Assembly (NCBI RefSeq): GCF_028289855.1
Contig: NZ_JAQGKZ010000138.1
Span: 1 to 47,453, forward strand
DNA length: 47,453 nucleotides
Reading direction: 5' to 3'
Source: Sphingomonas bacterium
GTDB taxonomy: Bacteria > Pseudomonadota > Alphaproteobacteria > Sphingomonadales > Sphingomonadaceae
Shown one piece after another: positions 29,040 through 36,940 of this stretch; position 1 is the first letter of the stretch; each line of letters starts with the position of its first letter. A model generated the notes under the pieces. It saw nothing but the letters and a program-made list of their open reading frames with translations. It was not told the origin of the DNA and searched no databases. A program made the position numbers and the translations under genes.

Positions 29040-29522
29040 TCATTTGGCTGCGATCAATATTCGCATTGGCGCCTCCTTGGCGCCCGACAGTTGTAGCGTG
29101 TAACGGCCCGCGGCCAGCGTGAAGTCGACGATCTTGCGGATGCCCGAGCACGGCGCGCCTTCGGTGTGCGCGGTGGAAACGAGGGCCTTGCCGTTACCGA
29201 CGACGTCGATCCACGCCCCGGCGTCGAGCGCGATGCGATAAGTGCCGGCGGTGGTCACGTTGAACTGATAGACACCGCCGAACGTGCCGGGCTTTGGCGC
29301 GCGGTTGGGAGTGGGGGTAAATACGACCTTGGCGACCGGCTGGAGCATTAGCCCGGTGCCCTGCCCGATCGCTATCGGCCCCGTCGTAACCGCCGAGATG
29401 GTGTTCCACGCCTCGAGCCCGGCAGGCGGCGCCACTGCCACCGTGCAAACCGGCGCAGGTACAGCGGGGGAAGGCGCGGGCGCGGCGGATTGAAGTGCCA
29501 AAGCGAGCAGGACAGCGATCAT
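29040..29522 (-). CDS. Uncharacterised small secreted protein
   Basis: 160 residues starting with a signal peptide (MIAVLLALALQSAAPAPSP). I prefer the ATG at 29522, which has AAAGG about ten bases upstream, over an in-frame ATG at 29555 that would place charged residues ahead of the signal. The mature part reads as a beta-sandwich: VYQFNVTTAGTYRIALDAGAWIDVVG and IVDFTLAAGRYTLQLSGAKEAPMRI resemble the jelly-roll of carbohydrate-binding or pre-peptidase C-terminal domains. Two Cys (VCTVAV and APCSGIR) may pair. No family is named with confidence. It is divergent from the GST gene. Confidence 0.72.
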   Translation of the reverse strand: MIAVLLALALQSAAPAPSPAVPAPVCTVAVAPPAGLEAWNTISAVTTGPIAIGQGTGLMLQPVAKVVFTPTPNRAPKPGTFGGVYQFNVTTAGTYRIALDAGAWIDVVGNGKALVSTAHTEGAPCSGIRKIVDFTLAAGRYTLQLSGAKEAPMRILIAAK

Positions 29523-29628
29523 CTGGATAAGCCTTTCGAGTCGATGGACATGCACTATCGATTGCGACGGTCATTGGCGACCGTGGCAATGCTGGCAATC
29601 GGGCGGCGTTTCACGCAAGATAGGCGGC

Positions 29629-30243
29629 ATGATCCTCCACGATTTTCCAATGTCGTCGGCGAGCTTTCGGGTCCGCATCGTCCTGAACCTGAAAGGGCTG
29701 GCGTACGAAAAGCGCAGCTATGCGCTGCGCGCCGGCGAGCAGCGTGCGCCCGATTATCTGGCGCTCAACCCCGCCGGTCTCGTTCCCGCGCTGGAAGTCG
29801 ACGGCCTGCATCTCGGCCAGAGTTTGGCGATCATCGACTATCTCGATGCCGTCCATCCCGAACCGCGCATGATCCCCGCCGATCCGATCGCGCGCGCGCG
29901 GGCAATGGAGATGGCACTGACGATCGCGTGCGATATCCACCCGATCAACAATCTGCGCGTGCTGCAATATCTTCAGCACGAACTGGGGCAGGACAAGCAG
30001 GCGGTCGACGGCTGGTACCGGCACTGGGTCGAAACGGGCTTCGCGACGCTGGAGACGCTGCTGCCAGACACGCCGTTCGCGGGCGGCGATGCGCCCAATA
30101 TCGTCGATGCCTGCCTCGTCCCGCAAATCTACAATGCACGGCGCTTCAAGGTCGATTTGACCCCGTTCCCGCGCGTGACGGCGATGGCGGACCGCGCCGG
30201 CGCCTTGCCCGCGTTTGTGGCAGCCGCGCCGCCGCCGCTGTGA
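29629..30243 (+). CDS. maiA: Glutathione S-transferase, zeta class / maleylacetoacetate isomerase-like
   Basis: 204 residues. The thioredoxin-fold N-terminal part has SSASFRVRIVLNLKGLAYE, matching the zeta-class SSCSxRVRIAL motif except that Cys is Ala. ALNPAGLVPALEVDG and QSLAIIDYLD are the glutathione-binding segments. In the helical half, CDIHPINNLRVLQYL is diagnostic of maleylacetoacetate isomerase. The enzyme isomerises maleylacetoacetate to fumarylacetoacetate in tyrosine and homogentisate breakdown, but no other gene of that pathway is in view. Only a weak ribosome site precedes the ATG. Confidence 0.85.
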   Translation: MILHDFPMSSASFRVRIVLNLKGLAYEKRSYALRAGEQRAPDYLALNPAGLVPALEVDGLHLGQSLAIIDYLDAVHPEPRMIPADPIARARAMEMALTIACDIHPINNLRVLQYLQHELGQDKQAVDGWYRHWVETGFATLETLLPDTPFAGGDAPNIVDACLVPQIYNARRFKVDLTPFPRVTAMADRAGALPAFVAAAPPPL

Positions 30244-30384
30244 TGGTGATCGACGCATTCTTATTACAGGCCCGGCGGTAGCGCAGGTCGTGGCGGCTTT
30301 TTCATAGGTTGGAGCGAATGCGACTCGCTTGTGTCACCGTACGATTTGTGAAAGATTGCTCCGACTCTTGAACGGGAGATAGTC

Positions 30385-31002
30385 ATGCAGCTTGGTGAAT
30401 ATTTGAGCACGCAGCGTTTTACTCCCGTCCTGCCAGCTGTTGAAGACGCGGTATGCGGTGTCGACCTGATCGATATTCCCTGCCGCATCATCAACCACAA
30501 CAAAGAACAGGTAGTTTTCAGCTATTTGGGTCAGCAATACCAGATGGCGGTATCCGATATCGTCGCGGCTTCGCGCCCGGCCGTCATTTCCGGCTTGCCT
30601 GGCGCGGCGGGACTGCCAGCCTTGCTGAAGGTGAGAGCGCAGGCCGAGATTTCGGTTTATGCGCCACTGACGGCGTTCATGCTGGCGGGCTGCAAACCGG
30701 CGATTTTCACCCTTCCGGACCGGACGGCGATTGGCGGCACACGTGAAATCTACAATGCCAAGGAGCGTGTCTGGCTTCTGGAGAACGGGATCTGCAGTGA
30801 GGACGAACTCGATCGTCGCAAGCTTCATGCGGAAAGCACGATGACCACCGGCGACTCGCCACCGGACGTCTCCGATACGACGTGCTGGGGAACGGCTTCC
30901 GATGATCCTAGCGGCGGGATACACATCGATGATTCGCACACCGACGATACGACCAGCACGCCCACGCTGGACGATCTTCACAACGACGACCCATATACCT
31001 AA
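30385..31002 (+). CDS. Candidate graspetide precursor with large N-terminal domain and Thr/Ser/Asp-rich core
   Basis: 205 residues; ATG at 30385 has GGGAGA five bases upstream. Residues 1-150 look like a folded domain (hydrophobic strands such as EQVVFSYLGQQYQMAVSDIV and SVYAPLTAFMLAGC) with no family I recognise. Residues 151-205 are very different: 13 Asp, 12 Thr and 7 Ser, no Lys and no Glu, with five Asp-Asp pairs at 173, 182, 187, 196 and 201, ending TTSTPTLDDLHNDDPYT. Graspetide precursors have cores in which Thr/Ser hydroxyls are joined to Asp/Glu side chains by an ATP-grasp ligase. That ligase is encoded 9 bp downstream. The lack of Lys would allow only ester links. The size of the N-terminal part is far above the usual short leader. 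Function is inferred from context and core composition. Base composition is clearly lower in GC than the neighbours. Confidence 0.78.
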   Translation: MQLGEYLSTQRFTPVLPAVEDAVCGVDLIDIPCRIINHNKEQVVFSYLGQQYQMAVSDIVAASRPAVISGLPGAAGLPALLKVRAQAEISVYAPLTAFMLAGCKPAIFTLPDRTAIGGTREIYNAKERVWLLENGICSEDELDRRKLHAESTMTTGDSPPDVSDTTCWGTASDDPSGGIHIDDSHTDDTTSTPTLDDLHNDDPYT

Positions 31003-31011
31003 ATTTCTCAC

Positions 31012-31962
31012 GTGAACGGACGTACCGTCGTCATCGTCTCATCGACGGACGATGTGCACGCGGTCGCGGTTGCGCGCGCACTGGAGGCGCGCGGCACTGC
31101 GCACCGAATTCTCGATTTTGCGGATTTTCCGGAACCGAATTCGATTTCCCACTCATGCGGCGGTGGCAGGCCTGGAGCGGTTCGCTTCGGCGATTTATCG
31201 CTCTCCGAAGCAAGCGAATATTCCGTTTGGTTTCGACGACCGCGCCAGCATGGCGTGTCCCCGACACTACATCACGACTATGCCGACTATGCTCGGCGGA
31301 TGACTCGCCTGACGGCAATCAGCGGGTTGGCTGCGCACGCCCGGATCGTCGTTAACCGGACCGGCCCCAACGATCTCATCCATCATAAGCCGTACCAGCT
31401 GGAGCTTGCGCGGGTGTGCGGTCTCGCCATCCCAGAAACGTTGGTGACCAGCGCACCGGATAAGGCCAGAGCCTTTGTTGAGCGGATGGGCACGTGCATC
31501 ATCAAATCGCCCGGAAGCTGGCGCTATCGGCTCATCGAAACCCGACCGCTGTCGTTGGCGAGCGATTTCGATTTCGATCTCGTCCGCTATTGCCCGGTGA
31601 TGCTCCAATCTTTCGTGGATGGCGATCGGGAATTCAGGGTGACGATTATCGGGAACACCGTTTTCGCCGCCGCGATCGATCTCAGCCGCTCCGACTTCAA
31701 AACGGACTCGCGGTTGGGCGAGGGGCGATCGGTCACGGCGTCGGAATTGCCCGATCAAACCCAAAGGGCCCTGCTTCGCTTCCATGCAGCGAGCGGTCTC
31801 GAATATGGTGCTTACGACTTACGTTGCGATCGGAACGGTGTGCCACATTTCCTGGAGGTCAACCCGGATGGCCAGTATCTCTTTATCGAGATCGAAACCG
31901 GTTTGCCGATCAGCCACGCGGTCGCTGCGCGGCTCGCTGAAGGCGTCCGGCCGACTTATTAG
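31012..31962 (+). CDS. ATP-grasp ligase of the MvdD/PsnB (graspetide-forming) family
   Basis: 316 residues. Features typical of graspetide ligases in order: an N-terminal Rossmann-like part (VVIVSSTDDVHAVAV), the motif SVWFRRP at 71-77 near the end of the pre-ATP-grasp domain, HHKPYQLELARVCGLAIPETLV, the nucleotide-binding Lys165 in CIIKSPGSW, the REFRVTIIG strand, Asp269 in GAYDLRCD, and the metal-binding Glu282 and Asn284 in LEVNPDGQYLFIE. Known relatives close lactone and lactam rings in microviridin, plesiocin and fuscimiditide precursors. The start is GTG at 31012, 9 bp after the precursor stop, with no clear ribosome site, so reinitiation is likely. No second ligase, acetyltransferase, protease or exporter adjoins it. 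GC content is lower than that of the flanks. Confidence 0.88.
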   Translation: MNGRTVVIVSSTDDVHAVAVARALEARGTAHRILDFADFPEPNSISHSCGGGRPGAVRFGDLSLSEASEYSVWFRRPRQHGVSPTLHHDYADYARRMTRLTAISGLAAHARIVVNRTGPNDLIHHKPYQLELARVCGLAIPETLVTSAPDKARAFVERMGTCIIKSPGSWRYRLIETRPLSLASDFDFDLVRYCPVMLQSFVDGDREFRVTIIGNTVFAAAIDLSRSDFKTDSRLGEGRSVTASELPDQTQRALLRFHAASGLEYGAYDLRCDRNGVPHFLEVNPDGQYLFIEIETGLPISHAVAARLAEGVRPTY

Positions 31963-32079
31963 AAATCGACCAACGGCGGGTTCGTGGTTCGCCCTAGAGC
32001 AATTCGCCACAATGTCTGGTTTTAGCATGCCGTATCCAGATCGAACGACGGAGACGTGGGCCAAGCGGGTCGCTGCCGT

Positions 32080-32154
32080 TGGTGACCCCTACGGGAATCG
32101 AACCCGTGTTTTCGCCGTGAGAGGGCGACGTCCTAACCGCTAGACGAAGGGGCC
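32080..32154 (-). tRNA. tRNA-Glu (anticodon CTC)
   Basis: Read on the minus strand the sequence folds into a full cloverleaf: acceptor GGCCCCT paired with AGGGGTC, D arm TCTAGCGGTTAGGA, anticodon stem TCGCC/GGCGA around the loop CTCTCAC (anticodon CTC, Glu), T arm with GGGTTCGAATCCC, discriminator A and an encoded CCA at 32082-32080. It stands alone, 117 bp past the ligase gene. tRNA 3' ends are common integration sites; I saw no second copy of its 3' end nearby. Confidence 0.97.
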
Positions 32155-32273
32155 GTAGAGCGGGACGCGGCGCATTAGGGCGGCGGGTGCGGGGCGTCAA
32201 GGAAGTTGCGTCGGGCACGAAAATCGGGCCGATCTCGACTGATCGTTAACCATTTCTCGCGTACACGCGAAGG

Positions 32274-33545
32274 ATGATTAGTCGGCTGAAAGCATTGAAG
32301 ACTTTGATCGCGGCGGCGCTGTTCGCGCTGCCGTTGCCGGCATTCGCCCAAAGCGCGACCGAACTGTTCACTCCCGAAACCGTCGCGGCGAGCGGCGACA
32401 TTCGCATCATCGGTGTCGATGGCGAGACGAGCTGGCTCGACGGCGGGTACGGCAAGACGCGGTTCGACACCGATTCCGCGAACCGCGGGTTTCGCATCGA
32501 GCCGCAGGCGGTCGAGGGCGACCTGATCTGGACGCCGCGCTTCACCTGGTCGCTCGGCGGGACGGTGGTCGCGACCGCGCAGCAGGGCCAGGACAATGCG
32601 GTCGACCTGTCGGAAGCGTTCCTGACCTACAAGCCGTTGCTCGGCGGCGGCACCAAGCTGGTGGCGCGCGCCGGGCTGTTCTGGCCGCCGGTCAGCCTGG
32701 AACATACCGGCCCCGAATGGCGCGTGCGCGACACGATCACGCCCTCGGCGATCAACTCCTGGATCGGTGACGAGGTAAAGGTCGGCGGGTTTGAGGCGCA
32801 AATGACGCGCTCGATCGGCGCCGGGCGGTTGAGCGCGACGCTGGCGATCTTCGGGCTCAACGACACGGCGGGTACGCTGATCGCGTTTCGCGGCTGGGCA
32901 CTCCATGACCAGAAAGCGGTCGCGTTCGGGCTGCAGCCCTTGCCGCCGCTCAATCCGTTTTTCGCGATTTATACGCAGGCGGCCAAGACGCGCCCGGTGA
33001 TCGAGCTCGACAATCGCCCCGGCTTCTACGGCAAGCTCGACTGGGCGCCGACCGCCTGGCTCGACTTGCAGGCGTTTCACTATGACAATCGCGGCAATCC
33101 CGAGGCGGTGACGCCGACCTTGCAATGGGGCTGGCGGACCAGGTTCGACAATATCGGCGCGGTGCTCAGCTTCGGCGACTGGCAAGTCAAGGCGCAGGGG
33201 ATGGCCGGCCGCACGCTGATGGGCTTCCCCGAAAACGGCCGGCTGTGGGTCGATACATCGTTCCGCTCGGGCTACGTCATGACGACGCGTAATTTTGTGC
33301 GCGGCTCGGTGTCGCTCCGCGCCGAGGCGTTCGGGACGACCAGCATCGGGTCCGAACTCGGCCGCGACTGGTCCGAAAAAGGCTGGGCGCTGACCGCCGC
33401 CGGGCGCCGCGACATCGGCAAGAACCTGTCGGCGCTGGTTGAGGTGCTGCACATCGACAGCAGCAAGGAAGCGCGTTCCTATATCGGGGTCGCGCCGCAA
33501 CAGGACCAGACATTGGTCCAGTTCGCGCTCCGGCTACACCTATGA
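32274..33545 (+). CDS. Outer-membrane beta-barrel (porin-like) protein
   Basis: 423 residues with a signal peptide (MISRLKALKTLIAAALFALP, cleavage after AFA). The mature part shows alternating amphipathic strands typical of a barrel: LVARAGLFWPPVSLE, RLSATLAIFGLND, LDLQAFHYDNRGN, FGDWQVKAQGMAGR, SVSLRAEAFGTTS and LSALVEVLHIDS. It ends in TLVQFALRLHL, close to the aromatic or hydrophobic C-terminal strand that BAM recognises. Substrate unknown. It begins a run with a cupredoxin-like protein (37 bp downstream) and a GGDEF/EAL protein. The ATG at 32274 has AAGG very close before it; GTTAACC at 32244 lies upstream. Confidence 0.8.
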   Translation: MISRLKALKTLIAAALFALPLPAFAQSATELFTPETVAASGDIRIIGVDGETSWLDGGYGKTRFDTDSANRGFRIEPQAVEGDLIWTPRFTWSLGGTVVATAQQGQDNAVDLSEAFLTYKPLLGGGTKLVARAGLFWPPVSLEHTGPEWRVRDTITPSAINSWIGDEVKVGGFEAQMTRSIGAGRLSATLAIFGLNDTAGTLIAFRGWALHDQKAVAFGLQPLPPLNPFFAIYTQAAKTRPVIELDNRPGFYGKLDWAPTAWLDLQAFHYDNRGNPEAVTPTLQWGWRTRFDNIGAVLSFGDWQVKAQGMAGRTLMGFPENGRLWVDTSFRSGYVMTTRNFVRGSVSLRAEAFGTTSIGSELGRDWSEKGWALTAAGRRDIGKNLSALVEVLHIDSSKEARSYIGVAPQQDQTLVQFALRLHL

Positions 33546-33582
33546 AGGGATTGTTTACGCTGCTCGGCTAAGCTCGCCCGAT

Positions 33583-34209
33583 ATGCGTATCTTTGCCCCG
33601 CTGTCGTTCATCTTGCTGCTCGGCGCCGCGCCGCCACCGCCGGTTGCCGGGGTGACCGTTGCGGTACGCGGCCCGAACGGCCAGCTGATCGCCAACGCCG
33701 TCATCATCGTCCACTTGGTCGGCCGCGCCACGCCGCCGGCACGGCCGGGTACGGGCTATGCCGTGCGTCAACAGAATATCCAGTTCGCCCCGTTCCTTAG
33801 CGTCGTCCCGGTCAACGCCGACGTGTCGTTCCCCAATTTCGACCAGGTACGGCATCAGGTCTATTCGTTCTCCCCGGCCAAGCGCTTCGAGCTCAAGCTG
33901 TACGCCCGCGAACAGAACCGCACCGTGCGGTTCGACCGCGCCGGGCCGGTGTCGCTGGGGTGCAACATCCACGACCAGATGACCGCATTCATTTACGTCA
34001 CCGATAGCGCCTACACCGCGCGCACCGACGCGTCGGGCAATGTCAGCCTGCCCGGCGTGCCGCAGGGCGCGGTGACGATCAGCGTCTGGCATCCCTATCT
34101 GCGCGCGCCTGGCAACCAAGTCTCGCGCCAGATCAACCTTGGCGGCGGCGCGCGCGAGAGCTTTACCGTGGCGCTGCGTCTGCCCCCATCGACGTCGTCT
34201 TCCTACTGA
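33583..34209 (+). CDS. Cupredoxin-like periplasmic protein (plastocyanin/'methylamine utilisation' type)
   Basis: 208 residues with a short signal peptide (MRIFAPLSFILLLGAAPPPP). A type 1 copper site is visible: His91 (QVRHQVYSF), Cys127, His130 and Met133 (GCNIHDQM). The C-terminal part (SAYTARTDASGNVSLPGVP, then TISVWHPYLR) is a second beta domain of the transthyretin/carboxypeptidase-regulatory type. Proteins of this design are often labelled methylamine utilisation proteins, but no such pathway is here. Electron transfer or copper sensing in the periplasm is inferred. Its TGA overlaps the next ATG (TGATG), so the signalling protein behind it is translated from the same message. Confidence 0.85.
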   Translation: MRIFAPLSFILLLGAAPPPPVAGVTVAVRGPNGQLIANAVIIVHLVGRATPPARPGTGYAVRQQNIQFAPFLSVVPVNADVSFPNFDQVRHQVYSFSPAKRFELKLYAREQNRTVRFDRAGPVSLGCNIHDQMTAFIYVTDSAYTARTDASGNVSLPGVPQGAVTISVWHPYLRAPGNQVSRQINLGGGARESFTVALRLPPSTSSSY

Positions 34210-36560
34210 TGACGCTCGCTCTTCGCCTTCCCCGGTTTCGCCGGCTCCGCACCCGCCTCGCGGTGCTGTACGCGGCGCTGTTCGCGGCGGCGATGCTCGG
34301 CATGTCGCTGACGCTGCTGGCGATCGCCGAACGCAGCGCCACCGATCAGGTTCAGCGGGAGCTGGCCGCCAGCGGCACCGTATTCGACCGGCTGTGGAAC
34401 CAGCGCGCGGCGCAGCTCGGCGGTGCCGCCGGGTTGCTGGCGCGCGATTTCGGATTCCGCGCCGCGGTCGCGACCGGCGACAAGGCGACGATCGTCTCGG
34501 CGCTCGATAATCTCAAGCGCCGGATGGGGGTGCCGACAGCGTTCGTCGTCGGGATCGACGGCAGCGTCACCGGTCTTGCCCAGCCGAAGCTCGCCGGACA
34601 GGCGGCGGGGCTGTGGACTGCGCTCGACGGCGGACAGATGTCGGGCGTCGTCCAGTTGGGCGGCAGCGCGCGGCATGTCATCGCCGCACCGATCCTCGCG
34701 CCGCAGCTGACGGGCTGGGTGGTGTTCGCCACCGACCTCGACGCGAAGGAAATGCAGGGGCTGCAAAGCTTGTCGGCGATCCCGATCCAGGCTGCGGTGT
34801 TCCAGCGTCGCGCCGGCGGGGAATGGGTCGACCCGGCGGACCGCGAGGGCGGGGCGCTGTCGGGGTTCATCGATCGCGCAGCCAGCGATCGGTCGGCGTC
34901 CGACGTGACGACGCCGAACGGTACCGCGCTCGCGTTGGTCAAGCCGTTGCCGGTGATGGCCGGGTCGCCGCAAGCGGTGCTCCTGCTGCGCTATCCGCTC
35001 GACCAGGCGCTGGCCGGCTATCACCGGCTGCAATTCGCGATCCTGCTTGCCGGGTTGCTCGGGCTGCTGGCGACGATCTGGGCGACGATCCGCATGGCGC
35101 GGTCGATCACGCGGCCGATCACCCTGCTGGATGCCGCCGCCGCGCGGTTGGCGGCGGGCAACGAAGCGTCGGTGCCAGTCGAGGGCAATGACGAGTTGTC
35201 GCGGCTGGCCGAAAGCTTCAACCGCATGGCGACCGACATCGCCGAGCGCGAGCGGCGCATCACGCACCTGGCGTTCAACGACACGCTGACCGGGCTGCCC
35301 AACCGTGCGCATTTCCTCGAGCATGTCGAGCACGAGCTGAAGCTGGCCGAGCGCAACGACGAGCATGTCGCGGTGATGATCCTCGACCTCGACGATTTCA
35401 AATCGGTCAACGACACGCTGGGTCATCCGGTCGGCGACGAGGTGTTGCGCCGAGTCGCGACGCGGATCGACACCGACCTCGCGCAAAGTTTCGTCGCGCG
35501 GCTGGGCGGTGATGAGTTCGTCATCGTCACCCGCCAGCCGGCCGACGGCGAGCCCTTCGAACGTCTCGCCAAGCGCGCCGGGGACGCGGCGGCGGAGCGG
35601 ATGAAGATCGACGGCCACGACGTGACCCAAGCCGCGAGCATTGGCATCGCCATTTCGCCCGCCGACGGCGCCGACGCACGCTCGCTGCTCAAGCATGCCG
35701 ACCTCGCACTCTACCGCGCCAAGGAACTTGGCCGCGGCATGTTCTGCTTCTTCGAGGAAGCGCTCAACGAGCGCGCGCAGGAACGCCGCCGGATCGAAAG
35801 CGACTTGCGCACCGCGCTTCACGAAGGGCAGTTCGAGCTGCATTTCCAGCCGCTGTTCGACCTCGACGCCAACCGCGTCGGGTCGTTCGAGGCGCTGATC
35901 CGCTGGCACCATCCGACGCGCGGGATGATCGCGCCGATCGATTTCATCCCGGTCGCCGAGGATACCGGGCTGATCGTCGAGATCGGCGCATGGGTACTGC
36001 GCGAGGCATGCGCACAAGCCGCTGCGTGGCCGAGCCATGTCCGCATCGCGGTCAACGTGTCGTCGGTGCAGTTCCGCCGCCCTGGCTTGAGCGAGACGGT
36101 GATGCAGGCACTGGCGATGAGCGGGCTCGCGCCCGAACGGCTCGAGCTGGAGATCACCGAATCGATCTTCCTCGAAGGGCTCGATACGACCACGCGGCTG
36201 CTCCACGGGCTGCGCGCGATCGGGGTGCGTATCGCGCTCGACGATTTCGGCACCGGCTATTCCTCGCTCAGCTATCTGCAGAGCTTCCCGTTCGACAAGA
36301 TCAAGATCGATCGTTCGTTTATCCAGGACTTGCTCACGCGCCCCGGCGCGGTGGCGATCGTCCGCGCGATCACCGACCTGGCGCGCGCGCTGGGGATGGA
36401 AACGACGGCCGAAGGCGTCGAGGAAAACGGCCAGCTCACCGAACTGCGCAAGCATGGCTGCTCGTCGGTGCAGGGCTATCTGTTCAGCCGGCCGATCGAC
36501 GCCGCCGCGGTTCGCGATATGCTGGCAGAGGAGCCGCCGCGCAGCGCCGCCGCGGCGTGA
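34209..36560 (+). CDS. Membrane GGDEF-EAL protein (cyclic-di-GMP turnover)
   Basis: 783 residues. TM1 at about 18-42, a periplasmic sensor region to about 275 (double-CACHE-like by length and pattern), TM2 at about 278-298, HAMP (RMARSITRPITLLDAAAARL, then NDELSRLAESFNRM), GGDEF domain from about 355 with the intact motif LGGDEF at 432-437, and EAL domain from about 530 with EALIRW at 561-566 and DDFGTGYSSL. Both halves look catalytically competent for making and breaking c-di-GMP. The ATG overlaps the stop of the cupredoxin gene. I infer that the sensor region reads a signal handled by the barrel and cupredoxin proteins. Confidence 0.94.
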   Translation: MTLALRLPRFRRLRTRLAVLYAALFAAAMLGMSLTLLAIAERSATDQVQRELAASGTVFDRLWNQRAAQLGGAAGLLARDFGFRAAVATGDKATIVSALDNLKRRMGVPTAFVVGIDGSVTGLAQPKLAGQAAGLWTALDGGQMSGVVQLGGSARHVIAAPILAPQLTGWVVFATDLDAKEMQGLQSLSAIPIQAAVFQRRAGGEWVDPADREGGALSGFIDRAASDRSASDVTTPNGTALALVKPLPVMAGSPQAVLLLRYPLDQALAGYHRLQFAILLAGLLGLLATIWATIRMARSITRPITLLDAAAARLAAGNEASVPVEGNDELSRLAESFNRMATDIAERERRITHLAFNDTLTGLPNRAHFLEHVEHELKLAERNDEHVAVMILDLDDFKSVNDTLGHPVGDEVLRRVATRIDTDLAQSFVARLGGDEFVIVTRQPADGEPFERLAKRAGDAAAERMKIDGHDVTQAASIGIAISPADGADARSLLKHADLALYRAKELGRGMFCFFEEALNERAQERRRIESDLRTALHEGQFELHFQPLFDLDANRVGSFEALIRWHHPTRGMIAPIDFIPVAEDTGLIVEIGAWVLREACAQAAAWPSHVRIAVNVSSVQFRRPGLSETVMQALAMSGLAPERLELEITESIFLEGLDTTTRLLHGLRAIGVRIALDDFGTGYSSLSYLQSFPFDKIKIDRSFIQDLLTRPGAVAIVRAITDLARALGMETTAEGVEENGQLTELRKHGCSSVQGYLFSRPIDAAAVRDMLAEEPPRSAAAA

Positions 36561-36667
36561 CTCGACGAACGGCGGAACCGTCGGAGGTTTTGCGCGTCTT
36601 TCCGTTTCTGTAGCGTAACCGTCGGGTGACCGGCGACGAGCTGCACCGGAAACAGGAAGGAAACATC

Positions 36668-36814
36668 ATGCTTTGGACGATCGTCGTCATTCTGCTCGTG
36701 CTGTGGGCGCTGGGCTTTGCCATCCATATCGGCGGCGGGTTGATCCACCTGTTGCTGGTGATCGCGCTGGTCGTGGTCGTCGTTCGGCTGATTCAGGGTC
36801 GCCGCGTCGTCTAG
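36668..36814 (+). CDS. Small membrane protein of the lmo0937/DUF5670 family
   Basis: 48 residues, two membrane helices: MLWTIVVILLVLWALGFAIH and GGLIHLLLVIALVVVVVRLI, ending QGRRVV. This matches the lmo0937 family, tiny stress-associated membrane proteins of unknown function. The ATG at 36668 has AGGAAGGAAAC upstream; an in-frame GTG at 36626 lacks one. It stands between the GGDEF-EAL gene and lemA, and a hairpin follows it. Confidence 0.85.
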   Translation: MLWTIVVILLVLWALGFAIHIGGGLIHLLLVIALVVVVVRLIQGRRVV

Positions 36815-36826
36815 GCAATAACATCT

Positions 36827-36857
36827 GCGGGTCGGCGGCATATCGCCGCTGACCCGC
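36827..36857 (+). terminator. Hairpin downstream of the small membrane protein gene
   Basis: GCGGGTCGGCGGC pairs with GCCGCTGACCCGC (one G-T type mismatch near the middle) around a short AT-rich loop. No T-run follows. It is 84 bp before lemA and probably separates the two transcripts. Confidence 0.5.
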
Positions 36858-36940
36858 CTGATACGATTCCATTTGTGATCCCGGCCCCAAAGGGTGGATA
36901 AGGGCGCGTAACCGGCGCTCATTTTCCTTGGGGGTATTCG

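Noticed and set aside
34203..36455. A 750-codon open frame on the minus strand
   Set aside because: Antisense to the GGDEF-EAL gene, with shadow-type composition (Arg, His, Gln, Ala) and no recognisable domain.
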